Assembly (NCBI GenBank): GCA_036172665.1
Contig: CM069870.1
Span: 57,288,212 to 57,352,211, forward strand
Length of the DNA: 64,000 nt
Reading direction: 5' to 3'
Source: Prosopocoilus inquinatus
Lineage: Eukaryota > Arthropoda > Insecta > Coleoptera > Lucanidae
The translations under genes and the position numbers were made by a program. Positions 22,261-35,295 of this stretch are shown here, piece after piece (position 1 is the first letter of the stretch; the number at the start of each line of letters is the position of its first letter). The notes beneath the pieces were generated by a model. It had not been told where the DNA came from. It saw only the letters and a list, made by a program, of their open reading frames with translations, and made no database searches.

Positions 22261-23376
22261 TACTGGAAAAATAAAGCACATTAATTTCTTAAATAATTAG
22301 GCACGTAAAATGAATACCGTACTGTTTACTGTCGTGCAAAGAATTCGTTAGTTTAATGTTCTATTGGTTGCGAGGTCAGAAAAGATTCCTCTTTTTCAGT
22401 GGCAAAAATTACCTTAGTTCCGATCTGTTCCGATTAAATCTTGATATTAATATTGAACTTAGAACCTTTGTATTTAACAATAATTTTTTTCAACTGCCAC
22501 AAGCTGCCCCTCTGCAATATATGAATTTTTTTCTGTTACCTTGCGCTCCATAAAATACTAGTAAAATACTACTGCCAAATTAAAAACATTCACTACGGTA
22601 ACCGTAACAAGTTATTAATTTTTTCCTCGACATAGCCTATTTGAACCATTGTGCGGCATGTGCCTAAAAAGTTTGATAATGTTTGTTATGTACAGTCAGG
22701 CTTTTTAGTAATGTTTTCCCAATAAAAGTTTAAATCACCATCTAACAGTTAAATAAACACGGGTCGAATTTTCTTTCATGGTTTAATTTTGTGTTTATTT
22801 ACCTGATTGCAGACAGGTCATAGGGCCTCGAATTGACAACTGTAGAGGAGACATTACTCATTACTAAAAAATCTTGACTGTGCATATACTTAAATATCGA
22901 AATTCAGTAAGGTCTCTTCTTCTTCATTTTCTATAGTGGTAATTAACTTACATATGCACAGATAACCTTAGTGCACAGATTAAAACCCTAAGGCTCTGTC
23001 TTTTCATCTCTGATTAACTTTAACCGTTGATTAATTCCTGTAGAAACAATTGTCTCTATAATTCTAATTATCTAATCATCGATTGAAGTTAATGAATAGT
23101 TTACATCTTGCATGAACCATCACTTATACTCTGACTAAATTTCATTAAATTAATAATGTTGTTATTTTTTCGTGTGTGAGCATTAATGCGCAGAATTCAA
23201 TTGAATCAGTTATTTTAGAAATAACACTAGTGAAATGCTTTTCGAATGGCACATGTATCGTTTCTGAAATAACTGATTCAATTAAAAGTAAAGATTATTT
23301 AGTAAAGAAAAGGCATCAATTTGTTATAATACTTTTAATGTTTCTCAAAATACAAATTTGCTTGAAACATAGAATA

Positions 23377-25627
23377 CTAGGCAAGTTTCCAATTTTTAAC
23401 TTTGTATCTAACACCTCCATACCACCTTATTTCCAATACTGTCACTTTTCCAAACAAAATTATGATTTTTACCATAAAATCACCTTCGGGTACATTAGGT
23501 GGTAAAGTTTCGTCACGAATATTGAAATTGTGAAGATGAATATGTCCCTAAAATTTGACCGCAATTCAGATAATCTCCATTCACGCCCAAATAAAGTAGT
23601 TACCGGTCTAATAGGACATTTTGCTCTAATGTTTCCAAATTTTAGAACTGTGTCTCTGCAGCCATATAAATTCTTATCCATGGCATCACACATTTTGATA
23701 TCAAACTCAATGGGAGAGCTTTTGTATTCATTATCAAGGAAGTAATAACAGTGAGTTCTGACCTATATAAAAACTATTTCAAATATTTGATTTAGTCAGC
23801 CTTTGCTATGTGGTTTTTCAAATTAGCAATAAATTAAAAGACTTTTTTTTACTTTGTTTCACCACTGATTACTTAGTTATTTGTAAATAGCTTGAAATTG
23901 TAAATTTTATTAGTTTGAGAACTACATTTAATACCTTAAAAATGCAGTTCTTATGTTACAATAAATAAGTTGTTATAATAAAGTAAAAAATAGTGTAATT
24001 TAATTTATATATGTTTGTACATACGTGGGCTGCTGGAAAAGTTTCTGGAAACGGTATGAAAAAATGAAATTTGGTAAACGGTATCATTGTTTTTGGAAGT
24101 ATCAGAAAGTATTAGAAATCACTAGGTGATAAATCAGGTGAATATGGACAATGAGTCATTAATTCAACATTTTTGTTGGACAAAAAATCAACTGTTTGAC
24201 GGGTTGACTGAGAGCCGGCGTTGTCATGATGGAAAATAATTCGTCGACTTCCATTGTTTCTTCTTATTTGATCGATGACTTCCGGCAAACAAATTGTAGT
24301 ATACCGATCAGCATTCACAGTTTTTCGATCTTCTAAAGCCACGGTTGCTACATGTCCAGTTAAACTAAAGAAACAAGCAATCATTTGCTTCGCAGCAATG
24401 CGTGAACGGACAACTTTTGTTGGGTTTGGTTCATTTTGAAATACCCAAACGGTAGATTGTTGTTTACTTTCTTGCTCGTACGAATAGATCCACGTTTCGT
24501 CACCAGTAACGATGTTATGCTAAATTTGAACAACCTCCATTGAATTTCTTGAGGATTTCCTCGCACCATTTGACACGACCCTGCTTTTACGCTTCTGTTG
24601 AATTGTGTGGGATTCAACGACTGCAAAGCTTTCGTACGTTCAAGTGATCATGCAAAATCTGGTGTATTGCTTTCATGTCAATGCGTAAGGATGATTGAAT
24701 CTCACGGTATGTCACATATCGATTTCGCTCAAGCATTTCACGCACAGCATCTACATTAGTGGCAACAGCAGATGTCGATGGACGACCTTCACGAAATTCG
24801 TCACTGAGAGAGGTACGTCTACGCTGGAATTCGGCAAACCAATTATAAACACTGCTCCTTGATGGTGCTTAATCTCCAAAAGCCAAATGAAGCCGATCGA
24901 GGCATTGCTTCGGCGTTAGACCACATTTGAAACCATAAAAAATCATGGCACGAAAATTTTCACGCGAGATTTCCATGTTTATACAAAATTACTTTTTCTC
25001 AAATGCTGTACAAACAAAACTAGTTCACTTGGATAAGAACTGTTAATAGGATTATAAGCGAAAAACGTCAAATTTGTCAATTATGACAGTTGATAAACGC
25101 TAACAATTCTAGACCTACTAGATTCCAGAAAATTTTCCAGCAGCCCACGTATTATATATTATTTTCCTTGTGTTATGTTTATATTTTCTGTTTACCTTAA
25201 GCTCATTGCCAGTTAATTCACGTTTTAATATGAAGTCTAAATCGAATGCTCTGTACGTTCTATTTGGTTTCACATTTTTAACGCTTCCATCTGCGAATGT
25301 TTTATTTATGTAGGTTAATTCAAGATGATGGTGAATTACTACGTAGTCATGCTGCCTGAACTAAAAAAAAAATTGTAGAATACTTAAATATTTTTTAATG
25401 TGGAAAACATTTGAAGAATATGTAAAATTAAAGAATCAAACTTGAAAACAAAATTTGTTACGGAGGAGAATATATTAAAATTCGATCAAATTGTTACATT
25501 ATACATAAGTTATAAGTATACAAAGTTATAGTACTTTAATATCGAAGAAAAATTTATCCATATTCCTTACCATTTGTGCCATAAGAACGCACAAAACAAT
25601 AGTAGTTAACGCAAAATAAATCTTCAT
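23377..25627 (-). CDS. DUF1091-like secreted protein, subfamily A, mariner in intron 2
   Basis: Exons 25571-25627, 25196-25360, 23604-23762 and 23377-23547 (19+55+53+56 = 183 residues), all phase 0. Leader MKIYFALTTIVLCVLMAQM. Exon 2: FRQHDYVVIHHHLELTYINK then VKPNRT. Exon 3: THCYYFLDNEYKSSPIEFD, MCDAMDK and KCPIRP. Exon 4: LPPNVPEGDFM then EIRWYGGVRYKVKNWKLA and stop. Intron 2 is about 1.4 kb because of a mariner insertion (24024-25149). It has a full paralogue at 36686-39462 and a truncated exon-4 copy at 20294-20452. Secreted, function unknown. Confidence 0.87.
24024..25149 (-). mobile_element. mariner element, 1126 bp
   Basis: Terminal inverted repeats start CGTGGGCTGCTGGAAAA on both sides and a TA flanks each end (24022-24023, 25150-25151). 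It is a little shorter than typical full mariner copies (about 1.3 kb), with internal loss. It is oriented like the host gene and contained entirely in its intron 2. Confidence 0.9.
24112..24977 (-). pseudogene. mariner transposase, inactivated
   Basis: The start at 24977 gives MEISRENFRAMIFYGFKCGL, the N-terminal helix-turn-helix of mellifera-type mariners. A stop (TAA) stands where GAA is expected after AFGD. Later frames give LSDEFREGRPST and, in the catalytic region, IIFHHDNAGS and CPYSPDLSPSDF, which hold the D..D residues of the DD34D triad. Stops and shifts split it into at least three frames. Confidence 0.88.
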
Positions 25628-25774
25628 GCTAACAATTGGATTGCACAGTTTTGAACAAAGTAGTTGTGAAAACTTTGGCCCTGTCGTACAAGTGCACACC
25701 AAGGATTAATGATCACATGCAATGCCAATTAATTATATTTGTGCGGAATACCATTAGAAATAACAATTTTTATT

Positions 25775-25793
25775 AATTTCCTGTTGCAGGAAA
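25775..25793 (-). promoter_or_regulatory. Conserved upstream motif, best palindrome
   Basis: AATTTCCTGTTGCAGGAAA: an inverted repeat TTTCCTG-TTG-CAGGAAA about 150 bp upstream of the start at 25627. Confidence 0.5.
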
Positions 25794-26164
25794 AAACAAC
25801 CTATCATTAGTCAACCATACACGAGGATTTTTTTCTTCACTGGAAAGTCTAATCACGACGGAAAAATGTGTATTAATTGAATACGAGATGATTGGTCAAC
25901 ATACTTTCTTACCTTCCGGATGTTCCGACGTCCCTTACCGTCGCGATAAATATTAGTGCCAGCTTAGAAAGATAGCAAGATTTAGTTTGTGATTGTGCAG
26001 TCGAATAGGATTCTTGTCATTTCAGTTTCTTAAAAGGAAAGAGTGTCGAAAGAAAGAATGTTATGAATTTGTGCTGGTGTATGGGTAACTATTGAGTGTT
26101 ATAAAATCTATCCAGTAAGATACACATTAAGGTAAGTTCCGTACGTTTTCATTCGTCTCATAAC

Positions 26165-26821
26165 CAGGGTTCGGAAATGCTCACTCATGTATGCACATGA
26201 ACCAACTCACGGTTCACTCACGGACGCAGATAAACGCGAAGATTATCAATACGTTCTTTAGCTTTTGTTCAGGTTCATGAGCAGCTCGTGGACGTTCGCG
26301 TGCGCTCATTCCGGTACACCAAGACCAAGGCTTTAGTAACGGGCTTTTAGTTCTTTTTTGTTTAATCAATCTCAATAAAATTTGCGAATCTATCTCTATC
26401 ACAAAAATATGTAAGCGGTTATTTATCGTGCGGGCCAACCCTATATTTTTTTTTTAATAGCCGTCGACAACAAGCCTATTATTTAATAATATGAAAAGGC
26501 TTATTTTGGTAATAAAATTAATAATTAATGATAATTGTCTATTGAAACGAACGGTACCTATGAAATCGCCGAGGAAATTTAACGGCTTGTCCGTACATTG
26601 CACGTAAACACTTCGCAAATACTATCCTCTGAGCAACTCGTATGCGGTTGGTGTCCGCTTTCTCAAGAGTCATGAGCTCTTAAGGAATGAGTTTCATGTA
26701 TTCGTTCAAGTGCGCACACGAAATGATAGCGTTCATTCTCACGAACACGAGTATTTTCTTTCGAGCACATTTATCAATATTCACTTCCGAGTGGTTCATG
26801 AGTGAGCGTTTCCGAACGCTG
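26165..26821. mobile_element. Non-autonomous hAT-like element
   Basis: Ends CAGGGTTCGGAAATGCTCAC and, inverted, CAGCGTTCGGAAACGCTCAC. Flanks CTCATAAC and CTGATAAA agree at 6 of 8 bases, as an aged 8-bp duplication. The paralogous place near 42435 lacks it. The minus-strand open frame inside is not a gene. Confidence 0.75.
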
Positions 26822-27687
26822 CTGATAAAACAGATGATTCTGTAATAAGCGATTCACAGTTGAAGGCTGACTTTTCAACAAGTTGTAAGTATCTGTACAG
26901 GCTATCCACCGAGTACCGCGGTCTACAACGACGTTTACCATAAATTATACCAATTGACAGTTTCGTAGCCCTTCGCTCAATATTCTTAAGGGTGTGGTTC
27001 GCATACAAGAGTATCATTAAAGGTTGAGCGTCGTAGTACGTGTACATAAGCAACACCAAGAGTTGTGAAACTCATAACATTGTAAGCGCCAAGTACAAGT
27101 TTGCTCCAGATAACGCTTCTCCTGTAAATGTTAAAAATGGCATTTACTTTTTAGAAAGGTAGCTCTTACTTTTGCTTTGGTGGCCATTTAGAATCTTAAC
27201 CGAAAACACCATATTACTTTCAGGATACGATTTTAGCATATTTAAAAAGAACCAACAGAATAGCACGGTTCTCACAATTTATTAATCTCACGTTTGATCA
27301 TCTGTACTTCATTTTTGCAGTCGTAAATCGTCAATTTGAAACGACATCGTTAAACGACACGTTGGCAGATAGACCATAGATTGGAAAAGCGTTGTGATTT
27401 TGTAACTGACGTATAAACGCAGAGCTTCGGACTTACTTCTACTGAATACATTAATCAAAAACAGATTTAAACAATCTGTTCATTAACACTAAAATAAAAC
27501 CATTTATAAAATCAAAATTTATTTGAAACCAGAATCAGTTCGGAGTTAAAAACTACAGATAGCCCAAAGTCATTTAGTTGTAGTTAACAAGTGATAACTT
27601 CTAATATTTACGTAGTACTTTTCTTCTAAAGAAAACATAGAAGACCGTATTTCACTGCATATCCCCTATCTATGAATTGCTTTGTAA
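26822..27687. other. Intergenic between subfamily A and B genes
   Basis: Only short open frames without family signatures. The first 70 bp match sequence near 42440-42490. Confidence 0.45.
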
Positions 27688-29139
27688 TTATGGCTTATGT
27701 TGTCTATCTCTTCTAAGATTTTCTATGGTAACAATGCTTCCATACCACTTCATCGTAGCCAAAACTATACTCGGCAAGATTAATTTTATTTCAACCATAT
27801 ACTCACCTTTTGGCATGTTTAAAGTAAAATAGTGTCCCAGCGGAGTGAATTGTTTAACAAAGTAAATACCCTAAAAATTAAATGTTAGTAAAAAACTTAA
27901 TACTTGCTAAAAAAATACGAAAACGAGAAAGATTCTAACTTGACTTTGAGTTCAAACACTGAAATAATTAAGCTTGTGAAAAGATAGTTCAAAATTAATA
28001 AGGTTTGCAAAAAACAAAATCAAATTGTTTACGTATTTTTTTATTATCAGTATTTCAGGTTGACCTTGAGCCTTCTAACTTCTTATGAGGTCCTATCATT
28101 GTTATTTAACTTCGCTTCGTTTTTATTTGAAATCTCAAATACGGTCTACTTCCGATTGATTGCAGCTCTGATGTCTGATGATTTATTTCCCAAGTTGTTC
28201 GTTGTTAAATTTAAAACTTTCTCCGATTCGTTCGCAATCCGAAGAAGAGACTCGAGAAAAGAGGTTTGAAACTCTTGGTAGAGGAAAAGGGACTCATTAA
28301 CAACTTTCTTATATTAGAGAAATATTTGGATAAATTTTGGAGACACGTGGAAGGAGAGCTATTTAAAAATAACTGAACGCAAGAAGATACACGTTAAACA
28401 TTTTAAAAATTAAGAAAAATCATGTAATGATTGAAGTGGATGTGAATTATAATTTAACTTAAAAAGTTAAATGCAGTTTTTCCTTAAAATACTTTCTCTC
28501 TCCCCACTATAATAACACTGAAATGAACATGTACCAACCTGTACACAGAGTTCATCAAGTTAGGTGTGGTATATCTTTTTCATTCTGGAATTTTCCTAAC
28601 TCACCTGTTGTAAGGGACATGTGCTAAAATTGCCCTTTACAAAAAATTGATCGGTGTCGCAATTTCGTCTTTTCAATACACCACATACTTTTACATCAAA
28701 TAATATCGGTGATTTTTTATATTCGTTACTTAAAAACCAATATGCTTGAAGGCGAGCCTAGAATATTTTAAAAAGAGAAGAGTAAATTGTACTTATTCTT
28801 ATTAGCGCTAGAATACGGTTTGATGCTTTTGTTTAGTTTATGTTGGAGAAAATGAAAGAGTTACCTTAAATTTATCACCTCCTAGGGATCGATGCAGATG
28901 GAGGTTCAGATCGAACGCCCTGTAAGTTCTATTTGGTTTCACATTTTTTATTGTGAAACTGTTTATCCAATTATGGTTTACGTATTCGACTTGCATGAAA
29001 TGATTGTTTAGTATGTAGTCACACCTCTTAAATTAAATCGGTATTAGATTATTGGTTGGCAGCTTTTCAAACGTACCACAGAAATCAAAATTCCAGACGT
29101 AGTAATCATCAGAATAAAAACCAAGCTTTGACCTATCAT
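27688..29139 (-). CDS. DUF1091-like secreted protein, subfamily B (intact)
   Basis: Exons 29077-29139, 28865-29026, 28605-28757 and 27688-27870 (21+54+51+60 = 186 residues), phase 0. Leader MIGQSLVFILMITTSGILIS. Exon 2: RCDYILNNHFMQVEYVNHNW then VKPNRT. Exon 3: QAYWFLSNEYKKSPILFDV, a cysteine, then NFSTCPLQQ. Exon 4: FTPLGHYF, MPKGEYM, MKWYGSIV and a basic tail. Intron 3 (27871-28604) is the longest. It forms a cassette with the subfamily A gene upstream in map order (23377-25627); the pair is duplicated at 36686-45501. No TATA-plus-motif promoter of the A type was found upstream. Confidence 0.85.
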
Positions 29140-29423
29140 ATTTGCTTCAAGTAGTTCTCTCAACTAAGCTGGTATTATTGCAAATCGCGGTAATCACATG
29201 TCTTTTTTAGGTTTTAAATCATTATATTAAAAAATTCAAACGGAAATATAGTTCTTTTTTTCTTCCAACGATTACGTTTAATATCAGCATTATAGCCTTA
29301 TCTATAATTTATTTGATTTCTGATGAATTTCCGGTTTCACTTTCGTTTCACTCACAAAGTTACACTTGCTTGCAATAAAATCGCATACACCTTCAAAATC
29401 AAGTATTGTATGTATTCTTTTCT

Positions 29424-29760
29424 ACTGCTACAGCCCTGTTTGGGGCTTCGTCAGCAGAAACAGGGCTGAAACAGCGGTACAGAAACTGCTCGAGGTTTTC
29501 AATGCAAGCAAAAACGATTTGCAACAAAAATTTTTTTAAACTTCCATTATGCCTTGACAGCAAGCATAACCGCCTTGTATGGGGGACTTATTAGGTATCA
29601 AATCCGCTACAATTTGTCTATTCTACTGCAATGTCAGGTCAAAAAGCGATCGCAGGATGTCGCTGTTCATCACTATTAATTACATCGCAAGTCGCTTTTG
29701 GTTTGCAGTGGGAATTTCGAGCTACGTTTCTGCTGACGAAGCCCCAAACAGGGCTGAAAG
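29424..29760 (+). mobile_element. Hammerhead-bearing repeat, about one monomer
   Basis: The 3' half of a hammerhead (AGGGCTGAAACAGCGGTA^CAGAAAC, predicted cut after 29479) is followed by the repeat body and then the 5' half of the next hammerhead (GTTTCTGCTGACGAAGCCCC.., 29726-29758). That is one unit of about 279 nt bounded by two ribozyme sites, as in tandem ribozyme repeats. Stem I here is GTTTCTG/CAGAAAC, against GTCTCTG/CAGAGGC in the 53.9-kb copy, so both strands changed together. An inverted, mutated half-motif (GAA to GTA) lies at 29424-29458. Confidence 0.6.
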
Positions 29761-31260
29761 TAATGATGGGAAAAACGGTTACGTCGTAAGAGCGTTATTA
29801 CCGCTACAGCGACGCAGAAATACCGCGACAAAGTAACGTTATTTTGTCGCGATAATATAACGTCATCAGTACTCCGTATCGGCGATTTCTACGCGAAATA
29901 AGCGACGGGAACGGAATGGAACGAAAGACTGCTTGTGCTGCATGCGCCCAGTCGCCTTTGCATTTTGCCTTCTTTTGTAAACAATAACAACCTGTAACGC
30001 ATTTCAAAGATATCTGTTGTTAATGGTTTATTAATTATATTTATGTTAATCTTGTAAAAATCCAATATGGCGTCCATTTGAAATAAGAAAACTGCTATCA
30101 ATATCTTGAAAACCGCCATCTTGAATTTTATTTTGACTTAACTTTCGACTGTATTTTATCAAATATAGTAACTTTTATATCAAACTTTTCTTCATATTTC
30201 TTATGATTACAAAGTTATTAGACATTAAATAAAATAGCGATTTTCAGCTTTCTTGCGATAACATCGGTACTATTCGGAATTTTCAACTCTTCTCAACGGC
30301 ATCTGAATTAGCACATAAAACTGCAAAATATTGCCCATTTAACCAAATCTCTGTCTTCGCTAATCAGAAAGTTACCCATGGTAGCCTACTCAATCTGGGA
30401 CAGACTGTATACCTCAATAAATAAAAATTTACTACAGAATTTCTTTTCCTGTCCATACTATTATCCTCTACAGCTAAATTCAAATGTACTTTGCTTTTCA
30501 TGGCTAATATTTATCTAAAATTTAAAAAATCATATGGTATATTTACATTACATTACATTTACATACAGTGGACATGAGTGTGCAATAAAATGTTAATATA
30601 ATAATTATTAGGAATATATTTTGTAACAAGAAGTGCGAGAGGATGGAGTAGGATCCTAAAAAGTCGAGAGAACCATTTTTCCAAGACACCCTTAAAAAAA
30701 GGCGTATGACCTTCACTTTTGCACGATTTTCAGTAAACTTTTTTGTAACAAACTTCCTGCTAGTATTTGTAAAATCTGTGCGGTAGAAACTTGTTATGTA
30801 TTCAGTTTATTTAAAAAGTAGTAGGCATGATTTTATACTATGTAGCAATCAACAATTCAGATGTTATGTTATTATAATTTCGGAACTCAGTTGAAAATAA
30901 ATCCATTTAACCATTTAAGGAATTATCCCTTCCATATAGAAATACAAAAAAACTTAAATTTTATGTTTTTGTATGTTCTAAAATATATAAATGAAAGTTT
31001 ACTTTAGAATTAAACGTTATTTGAAGAAAGACGAAACGAACGAGTCGAAAATTTTACGAATACTTACATAGAGAAGAAAATATAGATATTCTGTGTAGAT
31101 GAAATGAATGAATGAGTAGGTGAAAACGTTATTGATATGTGCATTTACAACGCAACTACTAAAAGTGAGACTTCAATATTAAAATATGTTATACTTGGAA
31201 TCTTAATGGCTTGCTCAACATTGTCGACATTATCTTGAATAGAGGCAGTGTACTTTGCAA
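29761..31260. other. No gene recognised
   Basis: 29763-30000 is relatively CG-rich with repeated GTTA/TAACG words and may be an old transposon. The remainder is AT-rich; open frames on both strands overlap and lack motifs. Confidence 0.4.
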
Positions 31261-31269
31261 TTTATTTCG

Positions 31270-32065
31270 ATGTACAAATATCATGATATAAAAATGTATG
31301 ATAACAATATCCGATTTCCAATTAGAATAAAATTGCTTTGAAAAAGATGGCGCTCTAAATAATCGCATCATTTCTTGGGAAGGTAAAATACTGTTATGAG
31401 GCAAGTGTTAACATTGCTTCTCTATTTGGTCAAGAGACGGCGCTTTGAATATTTGCCGTTATTCTTTCGTTTTTTTCTACAATTTAATTTAATTCTGCTA
31501 AGTAATATCATACGGTATAAAAATATATATACGATATCCTGCTTTTGGAAATTAGAATTAAATTTGATGGCGTTCTAAATAATCCCATAACACGTTGAAG
31601 AATTTTCTATTTGATTTTGAAATTCCAATCATTGCAAAACTAAAAGAAGATAAAGCTTTGCTCGTGAAAATAAAACGCAGTCGTAGGAAATTCTATTAAC
31701 ACTGTTTTCAACTGATGACCTGTATAACTTGCTCGCGTAAATTTTACATTTTCGATTAAAAAAAAATATTGAGAATATGAAGATGAAATCGTACTGTTGA
31801 TGTTCGATTAAAACGGTTTCTTTTCAAGGATAATAGTTGGCGCCTCAAAGAATTTAATATGACGCGCTTATTTATAGGATTCAGTTTTTTTTTAACCAAC
31901 TTATTCTGAAAATAGTTATTTTTATTACTACTTAATTGCCGATTTTTATTCTGGAAACGCTCAACTAGTAAACCAATGAATTCTTCTTCATTTAATACAG
32001 AATTAGATAAAAAAGAGTGGAACGTCGTAACATTTTTAAACCATACCAAAATGACCATAATGTAA
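31270..32065. repeat. Dispersed repeat R1, third copy
   Basis: Collinear with 11640-12430. It includes an internal repeat: AATATCAT..GATA..AAATATATA, GATATCC, GGAAATTAGAATTAAATTTG and GGCG.TCTAAATAATC occur twice (about 31275-31375 and 31505-31585). Confidence 0.6.
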
Positions 32066-33900
32066 TGTTTTTTTTTTATTCGCACGCAAGGTGCTTCAAC
32101 ACAATTTTAAAATCCAAAGAAATCTAATTTTAATTTTATTCCTGTAATGTTGTTTTAAAGCCATCGCAATAATTAAGTTTGGAATGGTGTAGGAAAGGTC
32201 GATGAAAATTTCTTTTATTCTAAGGGGTCCAAGCTTAAAAGAGGTTGGAAATAGCTAGTTTACATATTGCGCTGATAACCGACCATCTCAAAATAGAAAA
32301 TGTATAGAAAAGAAAGGAATTTAACACAATACTTAATTACTTTAAAGAGGAAATACACGTCACTACTGGCGAATCTTCTTATAAAGAAAATGTTCCGAGT
32401 TCACACCTGTAAAAGCAAAATAAACAAATTTAGTTCAAAACTGAGCATAGTAAGGTTGATCTTTTTTGAAGTGGTCAAGAAGTTCAGAAATATTTACTGA
32501 CCTCACATCAGATTGAATCCGTTACTATGAGATTATTGTAAAGGTGGCTAGTGTGATGACTGTAAGAATATGTGAATCACATCACAAGTATCTGGTAAGT
32601 GTGTTTAATCACTGACTTATTTCGTTCTTCACGTTGTGCTTTGCGAATACTTTGCAAAGCATTTAACTAAAACAGGTTATTGAATGTAAAAAAGTGGCAA
32701 TGTCTCTCTTGCGACAAAAAAAGGCAACTTGAAAGAAACTTAAAGCTCTACCCGAACATAGAAGAGCGATTAATTATAATAAACTAGTGTTTGTTTTTAG
32801 TAATAGAAATATTTGCTTATAAAAACCTCATTAACATGTATTGTACCCAGTTGTAGATTGCATAAATATAAACACAAAAGTCAAAAACTACGTCCGACTC
32901 GTGATCAAAGCGATCAGTGGTCACGTTTTAAAATGTGACCACAGCGCCCATGGCCTGACCACGAGTTTGTCAATGAATCGAACGAATTTGACCCCGCTCA
33001 ACTTTTTTCGACCGATAACGAGTTTGACATAGCCTGAATAAACGTACAGTTGCATATCATAGATAGCAGACAAAAATAGTTTCTTGTAATTATTCTTTCC
33101 CTCAATGGTACTGAATAAAGACGATATCGCAAAAAGAACATTGAAAGAATTTGAAAGCTACAAATTTAACAGCATAAGAAGATTGGTAAAATCTATCAGG
33201 ATGTCTTGAATACATACGATTTTTAGAAATAACAAGAAAACCATTTTTGTCTACTATTTTTGGCGTTTAATTGTAGGTCGGCAAATCAACTGTTTTCGAA
33301 ATTTTTAAATTTTTTGAAAAGAGAACGGTGCATCTAGGTACCAAACTAACGTGTGTGCTACGTTAATGAAGTCAACTTACAAATGGTTTTATTTTTACGG
33401 AAATGAGCATAGCCACCAATGGAAATACTACTATTAGTTAAATTGAAAAGTTATTAAAGTATTAATAAAACAAAATTAATTTTTATAAACTTTATTTATT
33501 CTATTTTTCATAATTTATTAACATTTTGAACGTGGTTCATAAATTCAATAAAATCTTCAATAATTTGTATATTACGTTTTCTTTAATAATTATTTTTTAA
33601 AAGTCATTGAAATTGTTGTGTAAAGACGGTTAAAGGCACTTCTGTACCTATCTTAATAATTTTTGTTTTAAGTTAAAACCTTAACTTTTATCTTCCTTAC
33701 GATAGAAGGTTCGTGAATTGCAATATTGGTAGTATAAGGGAGTTCACAAGAAGCTACTTTAAGGTATCTGCCTAAAGGAGGTTTGTGAATTGGAATTAAC
33801 GTGTAAGGAACATTAAAGTAAGGTATAAATTAAGGGAGTTCTATGATTTCCGCTCTCGTGTCTGTAAGAATACAATGTAATAACACGTATCCTTAACATT
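32066..33900. other. No gene recognised
   Basis: AT-rich with no family exon, no transposase signature and no clear inverted ends. Confidence 0.45.
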
Positions 33901-34760
33901 GCCACCATGTGTCAACTACATCACACCCCGAGGGACATCAACACGTGTCCTCAATCCCAGCTTTGTTCGTTTGTACTGCACGAAGTTACACTAAGTGTAG
34001 TTTTGCACAGTGTTAGTGTCGTGCAGAAAAATTTTCGGAGCCAAACAAACACAACTTTTAAAATGTAAAGAATTACTTGAACTGCATCTTTATCCTCTAA
34101 AAGAAGAATTGCTTGTTCACCTACCACTATTTCCACAAACAAACGAATTTTAATTCAAACTTTCATCATATTGACGGTATTGTACAATTGAAAATCGAAA
34201 AGCTTTTAGCTTAGGGTAAACTGCATTTTCTTGTTCGTACCTCGAACTTCGAGCAACAAAGTGCAGTTCGTAGTAGTTCAGAGGGTGTTGCACCGGACAA
34301 ACGAACGCAATCAATGCATCTGCACTGCGACAAACAAACGCGGTTTCCTGCACTAGTGCGCTTGGTGTAAACTAGTGTTGACAAACGAACAGACTTTATG
34401 TGTCCTCGACGCCACCACGATGGCAAGATTTATATGTATATCAATACCACAAACGAAAGACGTTACCATGTGTCCTCAGCGTCATCACAATGGCAAGATC
34501 TGCACACGACCACACCACTTCGCGGGAGGATCATTTTCGGCCACCACATGGCAATAAGATTTCGAGGACCTTTAACATCAGGTCTGTTTGTTATTCTGCA
34601 CTAGTGTACACTAAGGTATTTGCGTCTTGATCTAACCTCATACATTAATAGAGATGAAGATATTTGAGTGTACACTAGTGCAGGATAACAAACTGACCTG
34701 CCGAGTGTGACGCAAGTGCAACGCAACTTCGAAGTGATGCATGATGGTTCCGAAATGTAG
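33901..34760. repeat. Repeat-rich, less AT-rich island
   Basis: Contains inverted arms CAGGTCTGTTTGTTATTCTG..TAGTGTACACT (34578-34613) and their inverse (34668-34703). It also has an imperfect direct repeat of about 40 bp (GTGTCCTC..ACCACGATGGCAAGAT at about 34398 and GTGTCCTC..ATCACAATGGCAAGAT at about 34469). Many overlapping short frames on both strands are by-products. Probably an old DNA transposon. Confidence 0.45.
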
Positions 34761-35295
34761 GGTAGGGAAGCATCAAAAATTATTTTTCTAAATTATTTTA
34801 TAGTTTGAAACGTTTTGGAATTCCGGCAAACATTATAATTAATTAATTTGATTGAATTTGTTTGTAATAAGTGGTAACAAAATTTGTTTTAGAATCGTAA
34901 AAAGTAGGGTTGTTATAAAACCATCAATAGTTGTGGATCATTGTGGATATGTTTTGGATGTAAAAACTAGGTAAAATTTTTGACTCTTGTTAACTAATGT
35001 AGAAGATGTTAAGACTTATCCCGGTACGGAAACTTCAAATTTCAAATTTTGAGCAAAATTTCTACAAGAAATTTGGTCAAGAGATCCAGAGTTGTCTTAC
35101 ATTGTTAGAGTAAGTTACAAAAGGAGAATTTTACCAAAAAGCCATCTTAAAATCCTGTCTTTTGAGAAAAATTCGAGTTTTTACGACACAACTATTTTTC
35201 TTCCACCGTACTGCTATCACTGCTATCAGTTTTAATAATACTTTTACAAGAATATAGTTTTTAAAATTTAACCGGACAATATTAAAATTAGAAAG

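Larger units (their letters stand above)
20458..23092. repeat. Segmental duplication, copy 2
   Basis: Partner of 12793-15440. Differences are scattered single bases. Copy 2 lacks about 4.6 kb (the MITE end, the hAT transposon and flanks), its sequence jumping at about 23093 to what in copy 1 is position 20037. Confidence 0.85.

Noticed and set aside
23469..23745. Open frames on both strands across 23.5-23.7 kb taken as separate genes
   Set aside because: They cover exon 3 and intron read-through of the gene at 23377-25627; the plus-strand frame is its shadow.
34150..34630. Cluster of overlapping frames on both strands
   Set aside because: They overlap each other in all frames within a repeat-rich island; no motif supports any of them.
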